This document shows, in pieces, positions 21,539-33,904 of a stretch of DNA of 64,000 nucleotides. The DNA comes from Cytidiella melzeri (Eukaryota; Basidiomycota; Agaricomycetes; Polyporales; Irpicaceae): positions 1 through 64,000 of the forward strand of contig JABYQR010000224.1 of assembly GCA_022592445.1 (NCBI GenBank). Direction: 5' to 3'. The first letter of the stretch is position 1. Each line of letters starts with the position of its first letter. Below the pieces are notes generated by a model, which saw nothing but the letters and a program-made list of their open reading frames with translations, ran no database searches and had not been told where the DNA came from. The position numbers and the translations under genes were made by a program.

Positions 21539-21666
21539 CGTCCCGCACATTTCCTTACAGAATATCTCACCAATATTGGGCACCAAGGATATTCGCACAA
21601 TAGGTAAATAATATTCAAGATATTTAACAACTATTTTTCAATAATAATGGACCCTGATGTGCGGTG
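21539..21666 (-). repeat. right 128-bp inverted repeat of accessory island
   Basis: Inverted partner of 16275-16402 (see that entry). The pair is 5.4 kb apart and brackets both 7TM genes, the hairpin and the foldback element. Confidence 0.9.
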
Positions 21667-22407
21667 TACTAGCGCTCCTCGGATCTTGCGGACTCTTACA
21701 GCTATGAATATAATATTTGTACACAAAGCATCTGGAGTCAAGTTGGGGCGTAGATTAGACTTGTGTTTAGGACCTCATCTCCAAGGTTATCTGTGGCCAC
21801 TCAAGTCTGTTCAGCACAAGTCAGTAATATATTCATTGTTTTACCGGTCTGCCATAGTGTTTCAGCAGTTATGGAAATATTTTTGGCCTAGTGAGATGCG
21901 TGTCAAACATGAGTGCAAAAGTCACACACAGTCACATCAATCACACAATGTCACTGCGTCCCCAAGAAGTGGTAAGTAATCGACTTCGCGAGGTGTGCAA
22001 CAGTGACAACCCAATAACATACTCATTTCTTACTCTGCCCACCCCAGTGTATTATCTCATAGAATAACCATACAGAGTGACAAACCAGGCCACAAAGATT
22101 TCACGCAACACATCATACACTTTTACGGCGAGGCAAACTTCATGGAGCGACCCGAGGACCGGTAGTACACTGTATACAACACTGATCACAATTACATATG
22201 AACTCGCGGGACAGCAAGAACAGTGACCACATCTCGGCTTTGTCAACGTATCTACCAAACCCGACATGGTTCTTCACTGGCCATGGTCAGTCGGACGATG
22301 ATTTCATACCGATGTTTATTGTACAATCTACTAAATGTCTATTCGTTATGTGGTATTCTACAGCACTCCCTCGTGGGCATTATTTTTTGCGTTGGATCCG
22401 AGTACAC
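21667..22407. other. intergenic stretch without a supported gene
   Basis: About 740 bp between the inverted repeat and the enolase stop codon. It must contain the enolase 3' UTR at its right end; nothing else is recognisable. Confidence 0.4.
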
Positions 22408-24134
<1,727 letters not shown>

Positions 24135-24471
24135 GGTGTAGAGGATGGAGTTGTGAAGGAAGAGAGAAAGACAGGCGGGCTACATATACGGTCTGATCAG
24201 ATTCCCACGCTGATTATCTTTACGTTTTATGGTTTGCGGCTCGAGTGAGCCGACTTCGAGTTGGCTCTGGACCTACCCTGGCCTCGTCCTCATCGCTGTT
24301 TATTCTGCCATCGTCGTCAGCTCGTCGTTCACCGCTGCACCTTTCAGCCCAATCGCGAACGACCTCGCCCGGCACAACGTCTCCCTCCCTCCCCCCGCGA
24401 CAAACTCTCGTGCCAACAAGATCACAGCAATCTAGCAGACCTCATACTCCGACTTAGAGACCTGTCCTGCG

Positions 24472-26131
24472 ATGCAACAAATCTTATTGGACAGGCTTAT
24501 TCTGTCGCGGAGCACATTGCCATGGATTGCGACAGCTGCGGTAGCTGTGGCGGTTTCCTACTTGTTCCTCCGAAACAAGGTGGGCACGCTCGCCAGCTTC
24601 CAGGACTAAAAAGACACGATCCAACATTTACATACAATCTAGCTATTCCAAGACAAAGCAGCTCCAGCTGCCGTTACAGAAACAGCCACACCTGCACCTA
24701 CACCTTTGCATACTCCAATAGGACCGTTTGCTATGGGCGAGGTACGAGTCTCGAAGATCTTGGTTCATCCGATTAAAGTACGCAATACACTCTTATGTGC
24801 TGTTCGAAAACGTCGCTGACACTGCTGCAGAGCTGTCGCGGTATATCTGTTCCAGAGGCGAGATACACACCTATGGGTCTGGAGGTCAGTATGACTTCGA
24901 AGGCCCGCGCACTGCTACGGCCGTCTGCGTTCAAGACAGTCTTTTTACATTAAATTCCAGAATGATAGAAAGTGGTGCATCATTGACGCCAAGAATAACA
25001 AGATCTTAACTGCGCGCGAAATCCCAAAGGTCAGTCATACAACCGTGCATATCTGATAAACCACTCACGCCATGCAGATGGTTCTCATCGAGCCACGCCT
25101 TCAGTACGATATCACCTCTCCCTTCAATGGACAGCTGGTGGTAGCAGTCCCCAACGGCGACCGTCCAGAATCTTTCTCTGTCCCTATACAGCCTACTCCG
25201 GACCTACTCCTTTCGTGGTCAATGTACGTACTGGCCCTCTCCGTTACGCTCATTCGGTATTATCGTCGCTAATTTTCTCCGCAGCATCCTGAATTGTAGC
25301 TTGTTCGGCAAGACCAACATCGACGGCTACGTCTGCCAATCTATTGACTCGACGCAACCGTCCCCATCAGACTTCCTGTCAAATTACATGGGCAAAGACG
25401 TCCATTTGATCATGAAAGGCCCTACCATCCGCCCATGCCGCCCTACTGCGCTCTTTCCCAACCTCAAAGCGAGCGGTGTATTCCAAGTGCGCCCATTCTC
25501 AAATCGTGTCCATTGCGTCTAAGCTAACGCGTGTAAGAGGATGGATATCCTCTTCTAGTCGCAAGCGAAGAAAGCTTGACTGCCGTCAGCAAAGCCATTC
25601 GCGACGCTGCTACCGGTGCCTCGGAAAGTCTCGGCAACATCGGCGGGATCGACCACGACCGATGGAAGGACGGTCATATCGAGATGGAACGGTTAGATCT
25701 ACTCATTGACCACACAAAGTCATGGAGGACACTAACGCCCTGCTAGGTTTCGTCCTAATATTGTCGTCAGAGGTGCGGGAATACCATTCGCCGAAGATGC
25801 TTGGATGAAGATCACCGTTGGAGTGAGCGATCTCGACGAATCAAAACATATTTCGCTGGTGTCAAAGTGTACGCGATGCTTGGTATGTACTATGTTGTCC
25901 TTTTTTCGTAATGAGCCGTCTGATACACATGTGAGTTTCTAGCTGCCAAACGTTGACGTGAGGACTGGAATACGGGACGCTGCCGTGCCGTACAAGGTGA
26001 TTATGAAGATACGGACTGGTGTCGATGCCACAAACATGAACAAGGCGTGCTTTGGCTGTAACGGCGTCCCTGGAGGCAGCGGTGTAGTCCGCGTGGGTGA
26101 TTTGGTTACTGTGCACGAATGGGTAGCATGA
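24472..26131 (+). CDS. MOSC-domain protein, mARC-like (mitochondrial amidoxime reducing component)
   Basis: Nine exons (24472-24579, 24643-24777, 24831-24884, 24961-25029, 25078-25223, 25285-25486, 25540-25691, 25747-25882, 25943-26131) join to 396 residues. The N-terminus has a membrane anchor (TAAVAVAVSYLFLR). A MOSC N-terminal beta-barrel follows (VSKILVHPIKSCRGISV, ARYTPMGLENDRKW). The MOSC domain ends with the molybdenum-cofactor region (FRPNIVVRG, SKCTRC, CFGCNGVPG). Proteins of this family bind sulfurated or cysteine-bound Mo cofactor and reduce N-hydroxylated compounds with cytochrome b5 and its reductase. The MCR1 b5 reductase gene in this window (46.8-48.2 kb) is a plausible electron partner, but they are not linked. 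Confidence 0.92.
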
Positions 26132-26740
26132 ATTACTCTAGATTGATAGTATTTGCAATAATATACAAATGCCTTTCTCCTTGGATTATCTTTGAAAATA
26201 CCCCACCATGTGGCATGCAGCTTGGCCAAGAGCACAGCAACATGGCAGCATTGTGAACGCACAAACTAAGCATGATGATCAGAAGTGCAATCTATAACAT
26301 TTGCTGTTCCGAGTTGACAGACAAGCGGGTTGATTGCACTAGGGTTAGGGTTAGGACAAATCAGAAACAAAAAATAACGGCCTGCCCAGCCCGAGGGCCG
26401 AAGCAGGACAGGAAAATATTGAGACGGTGCATGAGCCGAAGCCCATACAAACCGCGAGTTCCCTCTGAGGACAAGGTCGCCGTGCTATGGAAGGCCCCCA
26501 CGGCCCACAGACCCAGGTTCATGAAGGGGCTTGTGCCATCAAGGTAAGTATGAGGTGTTCAGATGGTCAAGCCTTGGCTTATATACTCGCACGCGCCTGC
26601 GCACGGACCATGTGCGCATTCCCGCTCCGTATGTGCTCACTCTGTAAACATTAATAAAAAAACTTTGCCTTCATCCGCTCGAGTCGTGGATCGAGCAAAG
26701 CTATAGCATCGATAGCAAACATAAAAGAACTACATTCGTA
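26132..26740. other. convergent intergenic region
   Basis: Between the stop codons of the MOSC and EXO84 genes. It contains a short telomere-like run (listed separately) and otherwise nothing recognisable. Confidence 0.4.
26339..26355. repeat. short interstitial telomere-like repeat
   Basis: CTAGGGTTAGGGTTAGG contains two and a half TTAGGG units, the usual basidiomycete telomere repeat. It may be chance, a repair scar or a binding site for a telobox factor. Confidence 0.8.
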
Positions 26741-29505
26741 CTAAAACATATTTTCTCGCCTCGGAACCACGACAGGCGGCGGCCTGTTCGAGATACCGCT
26801 TCCTGGACGATTCGAAGATCGGGGAGGAAGTGCTCGAGGTCCGCCCATAACTCTGGGTACCTCAGGCGTAGCAGAGCGAGAATCAGAGGCCGTGGAAGGT
26901 ATGGGCGAAGGGACTGGAGAATAAGAACGGCTGTTTGATACTGCTGGTGACTGAGTTCGTGGGTGAGGGGTATTGCCAGGCGAGAGTAGCGGTGCTTGTA
27001 TGAACCCATTGGTAGGCACCGCAGTGACAGGTAGAGGGGGAACAGGAGGATGCGCACGAGCACCTCTCTGAGGAGCCGGTGTAGCGAGTGAAAGGGCGGG
27101 AGAACGGGAACGTGGTGTAGAGGAAGGAGTGCGGATTGGATCTGAATGTGGTTGAGTCTTGGCGTGCGGCTTGTACGCTGGGGGTTTAGTGACCGCTTGA
27201 TCTTCTGAATTTTCCAGGAGCACCTTGTCCAACAAAAATCGAAAGTCGAGACCATATTCCTCAAGCAGCTGGGTAATATATGTGTTCATCTCTACGAGTG
27301 ATGGGTGAGACCGAGATGAGCTCACCTTTTTGCTTTGCAGTTTTGTCGCTTTAATCGCACCATCAATAACTTCGGGATCCACGTCAAGACTGTACACCTG
27401 TTTTCTGAACATCTCCCCGTATTTCTCGACCTGGACTTTCGCCCACTGTACGAACGCTGTCCCAAGGTCCAATTCAGAGCCGAGATCATATCGCGGACAC
27501 GTTCTGGACTCACAACTCGACACCTCGTTTTCTTTGAAGCTCGCAAGGAACCAGTCAGCAGTATGTTTGATGTTAGTGAACACCACCGTCGCCAGATCGC
27601 TGATATAGGATCCGATATCGCCTTCAAATGTTATCATCCGGATGCGTTTGCGCAGCATATCCGCTCGAGAGTTCAAGAAGGTACTCCTAGCCGCAGCACC
27701 CGCTTCTAATCTTGCCAGAAGTCCTATTAGCAGTACTACGTTGGTTTTTCGATTTGACGGCAGCGACAGTGACTGGAGAAGAGCGGCAGTGAGCGAAGCT
27801 TTCAGGGGGGTCAGCTTCACTGCCAAGGCTGGCATGCCATTGACCTTTTTCTCGCCTGTGCAGGACAGTTATGACGTGGTACTCACGCTGCCTTGTGATG
27901 ACTGACCTTCTTCAACAAGGGCCACAGCGTCCTCAAACTTCCGTAGGGCGATAGCAACCGTCAATTCGTCAGAGTACTCCCCAATCCATCGGGCATCCCT
28001 TTCGGACTTGTCCTTCCCACTCGATCCGACGTCAGACTTTTCGCCCATTCCAAGGAGAAAATCCGGCAACGGAGGCATGTCGCTGGTGAAGGCTTGCGAT
28101 GATCTCTGCTGCCAAATCAGTCGTGAGACCTCCACCGAGGCCCAACACGGCGCGCGACTTACCTCACCAATCCACATGCTCTTGCGACGTTGATGCTCTC
28201 CTTCACGTTCTTTCCGCCTTTTAGCAGCAAGCTCCTCCGCGACAGCCCGAAATTGCATGAGGAGAGTGCGCTTGTCAGCTGCTACTTCTGTACGATATAC
28301 GTGCGTCTCTTTGTTGTATCTGATCTTAAACACATTCGTCATCGCTATGCCAGAAATTAGTATCAGTGTGTTATTCACTAGCTTTACCACCTCAACAAAC
28401 TTACACGATGTATCCTTCGTGTCCAGAACGAGCATGTCATTGAGTGGCCAACACCGTTCCGCGATGAGTTTGTCGCTCTCTGCATTATTCCTTCTCCGCC
28501 GCTTCCTTGCAACCAAAACGGCATCATCAAGAAGGACGAAGCGAATTGCGTGATCCACCTTGTACGTCGCGGGATTTAGGGAGTAGATGTTATCCATCTC
28601 CAAAATAACATGCCTTCCAGGCGTTGTAGGAACAAACTTGCTCGATCCTTCTATTTGGCTGTGTAGAGTCTGCAGTTGGTTCGCGTACAAAATCTTCAGG
28701 TCTGCAATAGATGATCTGACATTCCTCCGACGTTCTGCGAAATCAAAGTAGGTCAAGAGAACGTTGAAACTAATAAAGACTGATCCGCGGACCTGCTACC
28801 GAGGCTGAATCGTCGATATGAAGAAGTGACGGCATTCCTTTCCATTCCAATAAAGCCTCCTTGAATTCGAGCATCTCATTCTCGAGCGTACTGACATCCT
28901 TTGAAACCACCACGAACTCTGCGTAGCTGCGCCCGTTGATTCAGATGAAAGCGCTGGTATGGTACCAGAAGCACTTACTTCTTGAACACGTTTCGCTGGA
29001 GGTCCGTCGCGACGTCATCCCTCAACCCACGCAAAGACGATTGCAAGGTCCTCAGTTCTGCCTCGGTAGAATTTGCCATCTTAGACTTCAAGACTATCCA
29101 ACGCCACCGTAAGCAAAATCACCTCGCAACCTATTGAGAATACTCACATGCATCTGGGTCAAACTTATCTTGGTCCAACATCCTCAAATCAGCCTCCTTC
29201 TGCTCCTCTCTCGTCTCTTCCTGGGTTTTCCTTTCCCCTTCTCTGCCAAACAGTGCATTTCCCGCATCCCTCCTGGTAGTCCCACCTGGTTTCAACGATA
29301 ATGGTACAGTCGGTACGGCAGGTATGAGAGCACTTGTGGGAGACGAAATATCCGCATACCGCATGGACATGCGTTTCTTGATCTTGTCATCGACCCGCGT
29401 AGCTCGCCGTGCGGATAAATTCAAACCATCTGGTTGTTTAGGCTTCTGAGCTTTCTGTCCGCGATCACGGGCCTCTGAGGGTTTACGAGTACGGAGGGAT
29501 TGCAT
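26741..29505 (-). CDS. EXO84: exocyst complex component EXO84
   Basis: Exo84 is one of eight exocyst subunits that tether secretory vesicles to the plasma membrane at growing tips. Nine exons (29505-29148, 29093-28979, 28926-28793, 28734-28405, 28344-28163, 28108-27887, 27844-27514, 27456-27326, 27268-26741) give 776 residues. Seen: basic N-terminus, FDPDAFLKSKMANSTEAELR leading into the Vps51/Exo84 N-terminal coil, a PH domain (GRHVILEMDNIYSLN through KIRYNKETHVYRTEV), and the C-terminal cullin-repeat-like region (LDLATVVFTN-type helices, FVQWAKVQVEKYGEMFRKQV, LLEEYGLDFRFLLDKVLL). The exon 6/7 join uses an AAG acceptor at 27845. The last 150 residues are Pro/Ser-rich and specific to basidiomycetes. 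Confidence 0.93.
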
Positions 29506-29756
29506 AGCGAGGTGATAAAGGTGCGGATGTTGTGTGCAACTTCTGTCCAGTTCGTGTATATCGTGTCAGAGGTGAGCCCTGAGGTCGTTTGGCTTGTGGT
29601 ATCACGAACCAATGGGTATCTAGACTAGAATTAGCAGTCAGTGGTCATGGCGTAACCGATGGACATTGGACATTCAAGTTGGACGCAGCAACCGTGACAG
29701 CCCAGAGCGGGCCGATCCATGCCGCGCCACAAAGCAATTGTGAACCAAAGTCGGTA

Positions 29757-29816
29757 CAGTCGTTTGCATCTAAGTTTGACGGTTGCGCCAAAAAATCGTT
29801 TGTTTGTAGAAGCCAA
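29757..29816 (+). repeat. left terminal inverted repeat of mariner-like element
   Basis: Starts CAGTCGTTTGCATCTAAGT and continues through GACGGTTGCGCCAAAAAATC to GTAGAAGCCAAATA. Matches 33698-33757 in reverse complement. Confidence 0.92.
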
Positions 29817-29924
29817 ATACTACTTGAAAAGGAAACTGCGTAACGCGGCGATGCGATGTGACATAGTGTGACTCAGCGTCAACACGCGCGCCACTCATTC
29901 TCATTCTGAGCTGAAGGTGTGCGC

Positions 29925-30066
29925 TGACGACGACGACGACACCCACCGCTACGCTGCCAGGGCGCTCTATTCATCACGACGACGACGACGACGACACCCA
30001 CCGCTACGCTGCCAGGGCGCTCTATTCATCACGACGACGACGACGACGACACCCACCGCTACCGCC
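29925..30066. repeat. 55-bp minisatellite with embedded GAC trinucleotides
   Basis: A 55-bp unit, ACCCACCGCTACGCTGCC... followed by (GAC)n, begins at 29941, 29996 and (partly) 30051, preceded by a (GAC)n tract. It lies inside the transposon, 5' of the passenger gene. Instability here would change the leader length. Confidence 0.9.
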
Positions 30067-30158
30067 AGTGAATTCATTCGCTGCGTTGAGCCTCTAGATT
30101 TGTTGGCCTTCGAGTAGGTCAAATCACATAGCTGCCGTGATAATCACTTGCAATCCTT

Positions 30159-30192
30159 GACAACGACAACGACAACGACAACGACGACAACG
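30159..30192. repeat. (GACAAC)n microsatellite
   Basis: About five units of GACAAC, in the presumed upstream region of the passenger gene. Confidence 0.85.
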
Positions 30193-30422
30193 CCGACACA
30201 CCTCATAATCTGACTATAGCCAAATCCATTTGGTGTCCTCTCCTACAACTGTGGCTGGCCCTGGGCTGGGTAGACCTGATCAATCCGACTAGGACACCTT
30301 TCACATTGCCGGGTACTCCACAGGACTCGGACTAGTGTCGCGCTTCACGGTGCCATTGCACCGTGAAGCTCACTTCTAGCAGGTAAGTACGTTCGATGTT
30401 GCCTTGACAAAAAAATTTTCTC

Positions 30423-32406
30423 ATGAAGTTACATGCGGCCTCGCAACGCCCGGCACAAGAAAAGACACCTATCCTTGTCCGAAGATGTATAAAAGAATGC
30501 GAGATCAAGGTAAGCTCACACCGCAAACCAATGCCTGAGCAAGATTCTCATCCAGACGAGCAGCCTGCAGGTGGTCGCGCAGGTACAGAGCTTGTTCTCC
30601 GTATGCATGTTCCCCCGGAGCAGCGCGCAACTTCAATTGCATGGCTTATCCAGCCGGCATGGATGGGCATGTACTCTTTCTCGTTGCCATTGCGCATGAA
30701 ACTGATTCAGCTTGTAGACGGTGCATTCGACCCTCCAGTGTGCTATACCTCCTTGGAGGAGATACACCGCGCAAGAGAGGCTGGCTTGCGGCGCCTTTCC
30801 CCGGACCAGCGTCGCGAAGTCATTGACGCAATCCGACGGCGCCAGGACACTGAGGCACAAGCTGTGTCGGCTCTAGCTGCACCTCCAGTAAGACAAACCT
30901 GCCAACACGTCAGTGCTTCAGCTGACACGAGTTTTACTCAGGCTTCCGGTAATGCACCTGTAGTAGCTGCTGCAGCAATAGGCACGAGCACGACAACCAC
31001 TCTGACCACGACAACTACTGCCACCTCACAGCAAGAACCGCACCTCGTCATTGTCACAGTCTCCTGCACTGACCCTGCGAGTGCGGCCAGGCCGTCGACG
31101 TCAAAAGCAGCGCCAAAGCGACGGACAGATGTCAAGAATGCTAGCATTGTGCTCACAGGTGCCTTACCATTGGTGACCTTCTCGAAGGAGGCTTTAACTG
31201 TGCATGAGCTCGACGAGGTGTACTCTATTGGTCCAGTCGCTGTTCCGCCATTCAAGATGCACTGGACGGGTCTCACGTACGTAAATTCATGCATGAGTTG
31301 ACTTGAGGCTGACTCGTCCTAGCAAGGGCTCCGCTTCGATGATAGAACGGGAGGACGAGTTTCAGCGAGCGCTGGATGCTGTTCTGAAGAAGCGAGGGGC
31401 AACTGTATTCGTTGAGTACAATCTCGATCTCCTCGAAGGATTTCGTGCACGAAAGCGTCCCGCCAACATTGTAGCTGGTCGTGATGACACATTGAACACA
31501 CCAGGGCTTGGTACAAAGAAACCTGCTGTCGACGACTTCTCCGAACATGCTCAACGGCGCGGTGAGATCATTGTGCAGCTCGAGGAAATGCACACCTGTG
31601 CCGAACATCTTGGTGAACATGGCCAGCCCGGAGCCTGTGCGAAAACCGAAGCAGGCCATATACGTCTCACTCACTGGCGCAAGAGGATTTGGGCAGACGC
31701 CTATATCTCGGGTGACGCGACATTGAAACATCCTCCACATTGCCCAGAGTTTGATGGCCAACGTGACGGCCGTATCAGTTTGGCTAAGCCTCGCGGCCGT
31801 ACCGGACCTCACTCGCTGGCAGCAGTTCCTTCAGCAGCCCCAGCAGATGTCGCAGCTCTTCTCCCCATCCTGACAACTCTCATCGGGCAGCAGAATATGA
31901 TGTTCACGGCGCTGATGGGCAGCAGGAACATACTTCCTACCTCTCCGCTATCAGGGCCTGAGTCCACCTCGGTCCTGGGTAGACTGTCACTGCCATCTCT
32001 TCCTACATCCACGTCGATGCCTTTTGCCACTCCGTCCCAGCCGTCGCTTGGCTTCACGTCGGGTACCAATATGCCATCAACACCGTTGCTTACATCGTCT
32101 GCTATGCAGTTCTTCTCGCCAATCCCAGCTCGCCGTGATATCATCCATTTCTTCCTCCTCACGCTACTCGAGAAGCGCAATGTCGATGTTCTTGACCAAG
32201 AAGAACTCCTTACCTCGTGCGAAATGACTCCCAGTACTCTCTCGTCCATCCCTATCCAGCGCCTCATGGAGATCACCAACCTGAAAGAAGGTCCTGCCTG
32301 GCAGCTTGTCGACTTCGCTCGTGACTATATGGAGCGGCTGAGCTTTAAGAGAGAGCATGCTTCGCCTTATAACCCCGATGACGAGTTCTGCTTTACAGTT
32401 GCTTGA
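30423..32406 (+). CDS. transposon passenger gene, unknown function
   Basis: Two exons (30423-31276 and 31323-32406) join across a 46-nt GT-AG intron to about 645 residues. A 54-nt in-frame stretch at 30511-30564, starting GTAAGC and ending CAG, could be another intron, in which case the protein is 18 residues shorter. Seen: a hydrophobic/aromatic patch (WLIQPAWMGMYSFSLPLRM), a basic helix (RRLSPDQRREVIDAIRRRQ), a Thr-rich low-complexity run, a conserved-looking block after the intron (MIEREDEFQRALDAVLKKRG), a Gln/Ser/Pro linker, and a C-terminal helical block (IPIQRLMEITNLKEG, LVDFARDYMERL) that loosely recalls a SAM-like fold (weak inference). No nuclease, helicase or zinc-finger motif is visible. 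Its place inside the TIRs, convergent with the transposase, makes it an element-borne gene. Confidence 0.78.
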
Positions 32407-32518
32407 TTTCGTGTAGTATTCATACTCTCAATCTTTGATTTGGTTATATTCTTTCTAATAGTGCATAGCTGTGATATCTCATTCATGTTCATGTACATAC
32501 TTCTTAGCTAATGCGTAA

Positions 32519-33629
32519 CTACGAGTACCCACAATTGGTAATCCATCCAAGTGCATCCTCTGATGAGATCGACATGGCAGCTTGATGTATAAGCCAAGGC
32601 CGGCATTCACGACGGATAGCTTCATCCTCGTGGCGACGAAGCCAAGCTTTCAACTTACTGAAAGCCTGCTCGGCGGGATCAAGGTCGGGAGAATAAGGAG
32701 GAAGATAGATGAGTCGCGCACCTAATTTGAGTAAGTATACAGGTGATTTTGAAGTGATGCATCACATACCACATTGGTGCTCAACAATGTCACGAATTTC
32801 AGCGTCGTGATGAATGCTTGCATTGTCAAGTACAACCACACTTCGCACATCGGGGTATGGGTTGAGTCTAGGAGCCTAACATGATAGTCAGTTGTCGACA
32901 GAGTTGAATAAGAAATACTACACAAGCAATACTTACCAGCTGTTCTCGAAGAAAGCTTATAAACTTTTCTCGGTTTACGGAGCCCTCGAAGATATCAAGC
33001 GCAATGACTCCTTCGTAGTTGAAGACTGGTAGTATGGAAAAATGAACACCTTTTGCCCAAACCTCTCTTCGAACGCATGCTCTTCCCACCTCAGCCCAAC
33101 CCATCGTCCTTCGATTTGTGCTATCATCCACACCCGACTCGTCCAACCAGACAAAATATTCCATGGGAATATCTGCATGCTCTCCCATCCAGGTGGCTCG
33201 TAGAAGATCATTCCTTTGGAGAGCTTCTTTCGAAAGCTTCTTGTGTGTAAGAGCGAGTCGATGCAATGTGCGGGATACAGTGGCAAGTGATACATTGACA
33301 TTCCGTTGAGTGAGAAGGCAGTCCTGGATTTCATCAAGAAAGATGGCTCGGTTACTTCGTATCCATAGCGTGATTGCATCAATGTCTGGCTCGGTCAGAA
33401 TACGCTTGTGCATAGATGTTGTTGCGAGTGAGTTCTTGGTAAAGCCCGTGTTACGGTGGCAGCGGAGAATGTTGCGAACAGTGGACTCAGAGCATCGCGC
33501 AAGATGCGCAATCTCCGCGATGGACTTTTTGTCTTCCAGACGCCACACCACAACTAGCTCACGGGTTTCAACAGGTATTGCTGGTGGCATTGGGATGATG
33601 AGTGGTTTACAGAATGACAATTTCAACAT
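32519..33629 (-). CDS. Tc1/mariner-IS630 family DDE transposase
   Basis: Three exons (33629-32937, 32875-32770, 32721-32519) join in phase to 333 residues, typical for the family. The N-terminal helix-turn-helix (SIAEIAHLARCSESTVRNIL) is followed by a second DNA-binding segment. The catalytic acids are in FVWLDESGVDD, VVVLDNASIHH and YLPPYSPDLDPAEQAFSKL (D, D, E). The motifs look intact and no stop interrupts the frame, so the enzyme may be functional. An alternative start is the Met at 33590. It excises the surrounding element and reinserts it at TA. The DDE_3 group is common in fungi. Confidence 0.93.
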
Positions 33630-33697
33630 ACGCAGCCGTGAGGCTGTCACGGCGTAGTCACTCCCTCGGAATATCTCAGTTACCGATATGGAAATAT

Positions 33698-33757
33698 TTG
33701 GCTTCTACAAATAAAGGATTTTTTGGCGCAACCGTCACACTTAGATGCAAACGACTG
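33698..33757 (-). repeat. right terminal inverted repeat of mariner-like element
   Basis: Inverted copy of 29757-29816; outermost bases CAGTCG read on the minus strand, followed by the TA duplication at 33758-33759. Confidence 0.92.
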
Positions 33758-33904
33758 TATAAGGGGGAATGAATGCCGCAATCAATGTTCATCAAACTAT
33801 CGTTACAGGGTAGCTTTGGTCGTTACAGTGGTATGCCGTCTCTACTAGATATGTCGTGTACAATATACCGATGGCAAAAGAGAAATATACGCGTGCTGCC
33901 AACA

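Larger units (their letters stand above)
29757..33757. mobile_element. 4001-bp Tc1/mariner-like DNA transposon with passenger gene
   Basis: Ends are inverted repeats of about 60 bp with 3-4 mismatches (both start CAGTCGTTTGCATCTAAGT) and are flanked on both sides by TA (29755-29756 and 33758-33759), the target-site duplication of this superfamily. Inside are a complete three-exon DDE transposase on the minus strand and a second long gene on the plus strand, arranged convergently. Most Tc1/mariner elements are 1.3-2.4 kb with only a transposase, so this one is oversized. Intact reading frames and closely matching ends suggest recent activity. It sits between EXO84 and the NIPA gene and breaks neither. 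Confidence 0.9.

Noticed and set aside
24229..24776. Overlapping plus-strand open frames upstream of and over the MOSC first exon
   Set aside because: They run through the enolase promoter and the first intron of the MOSC gene; the real frame is fixed by the conserved VHPIKSCRG region.
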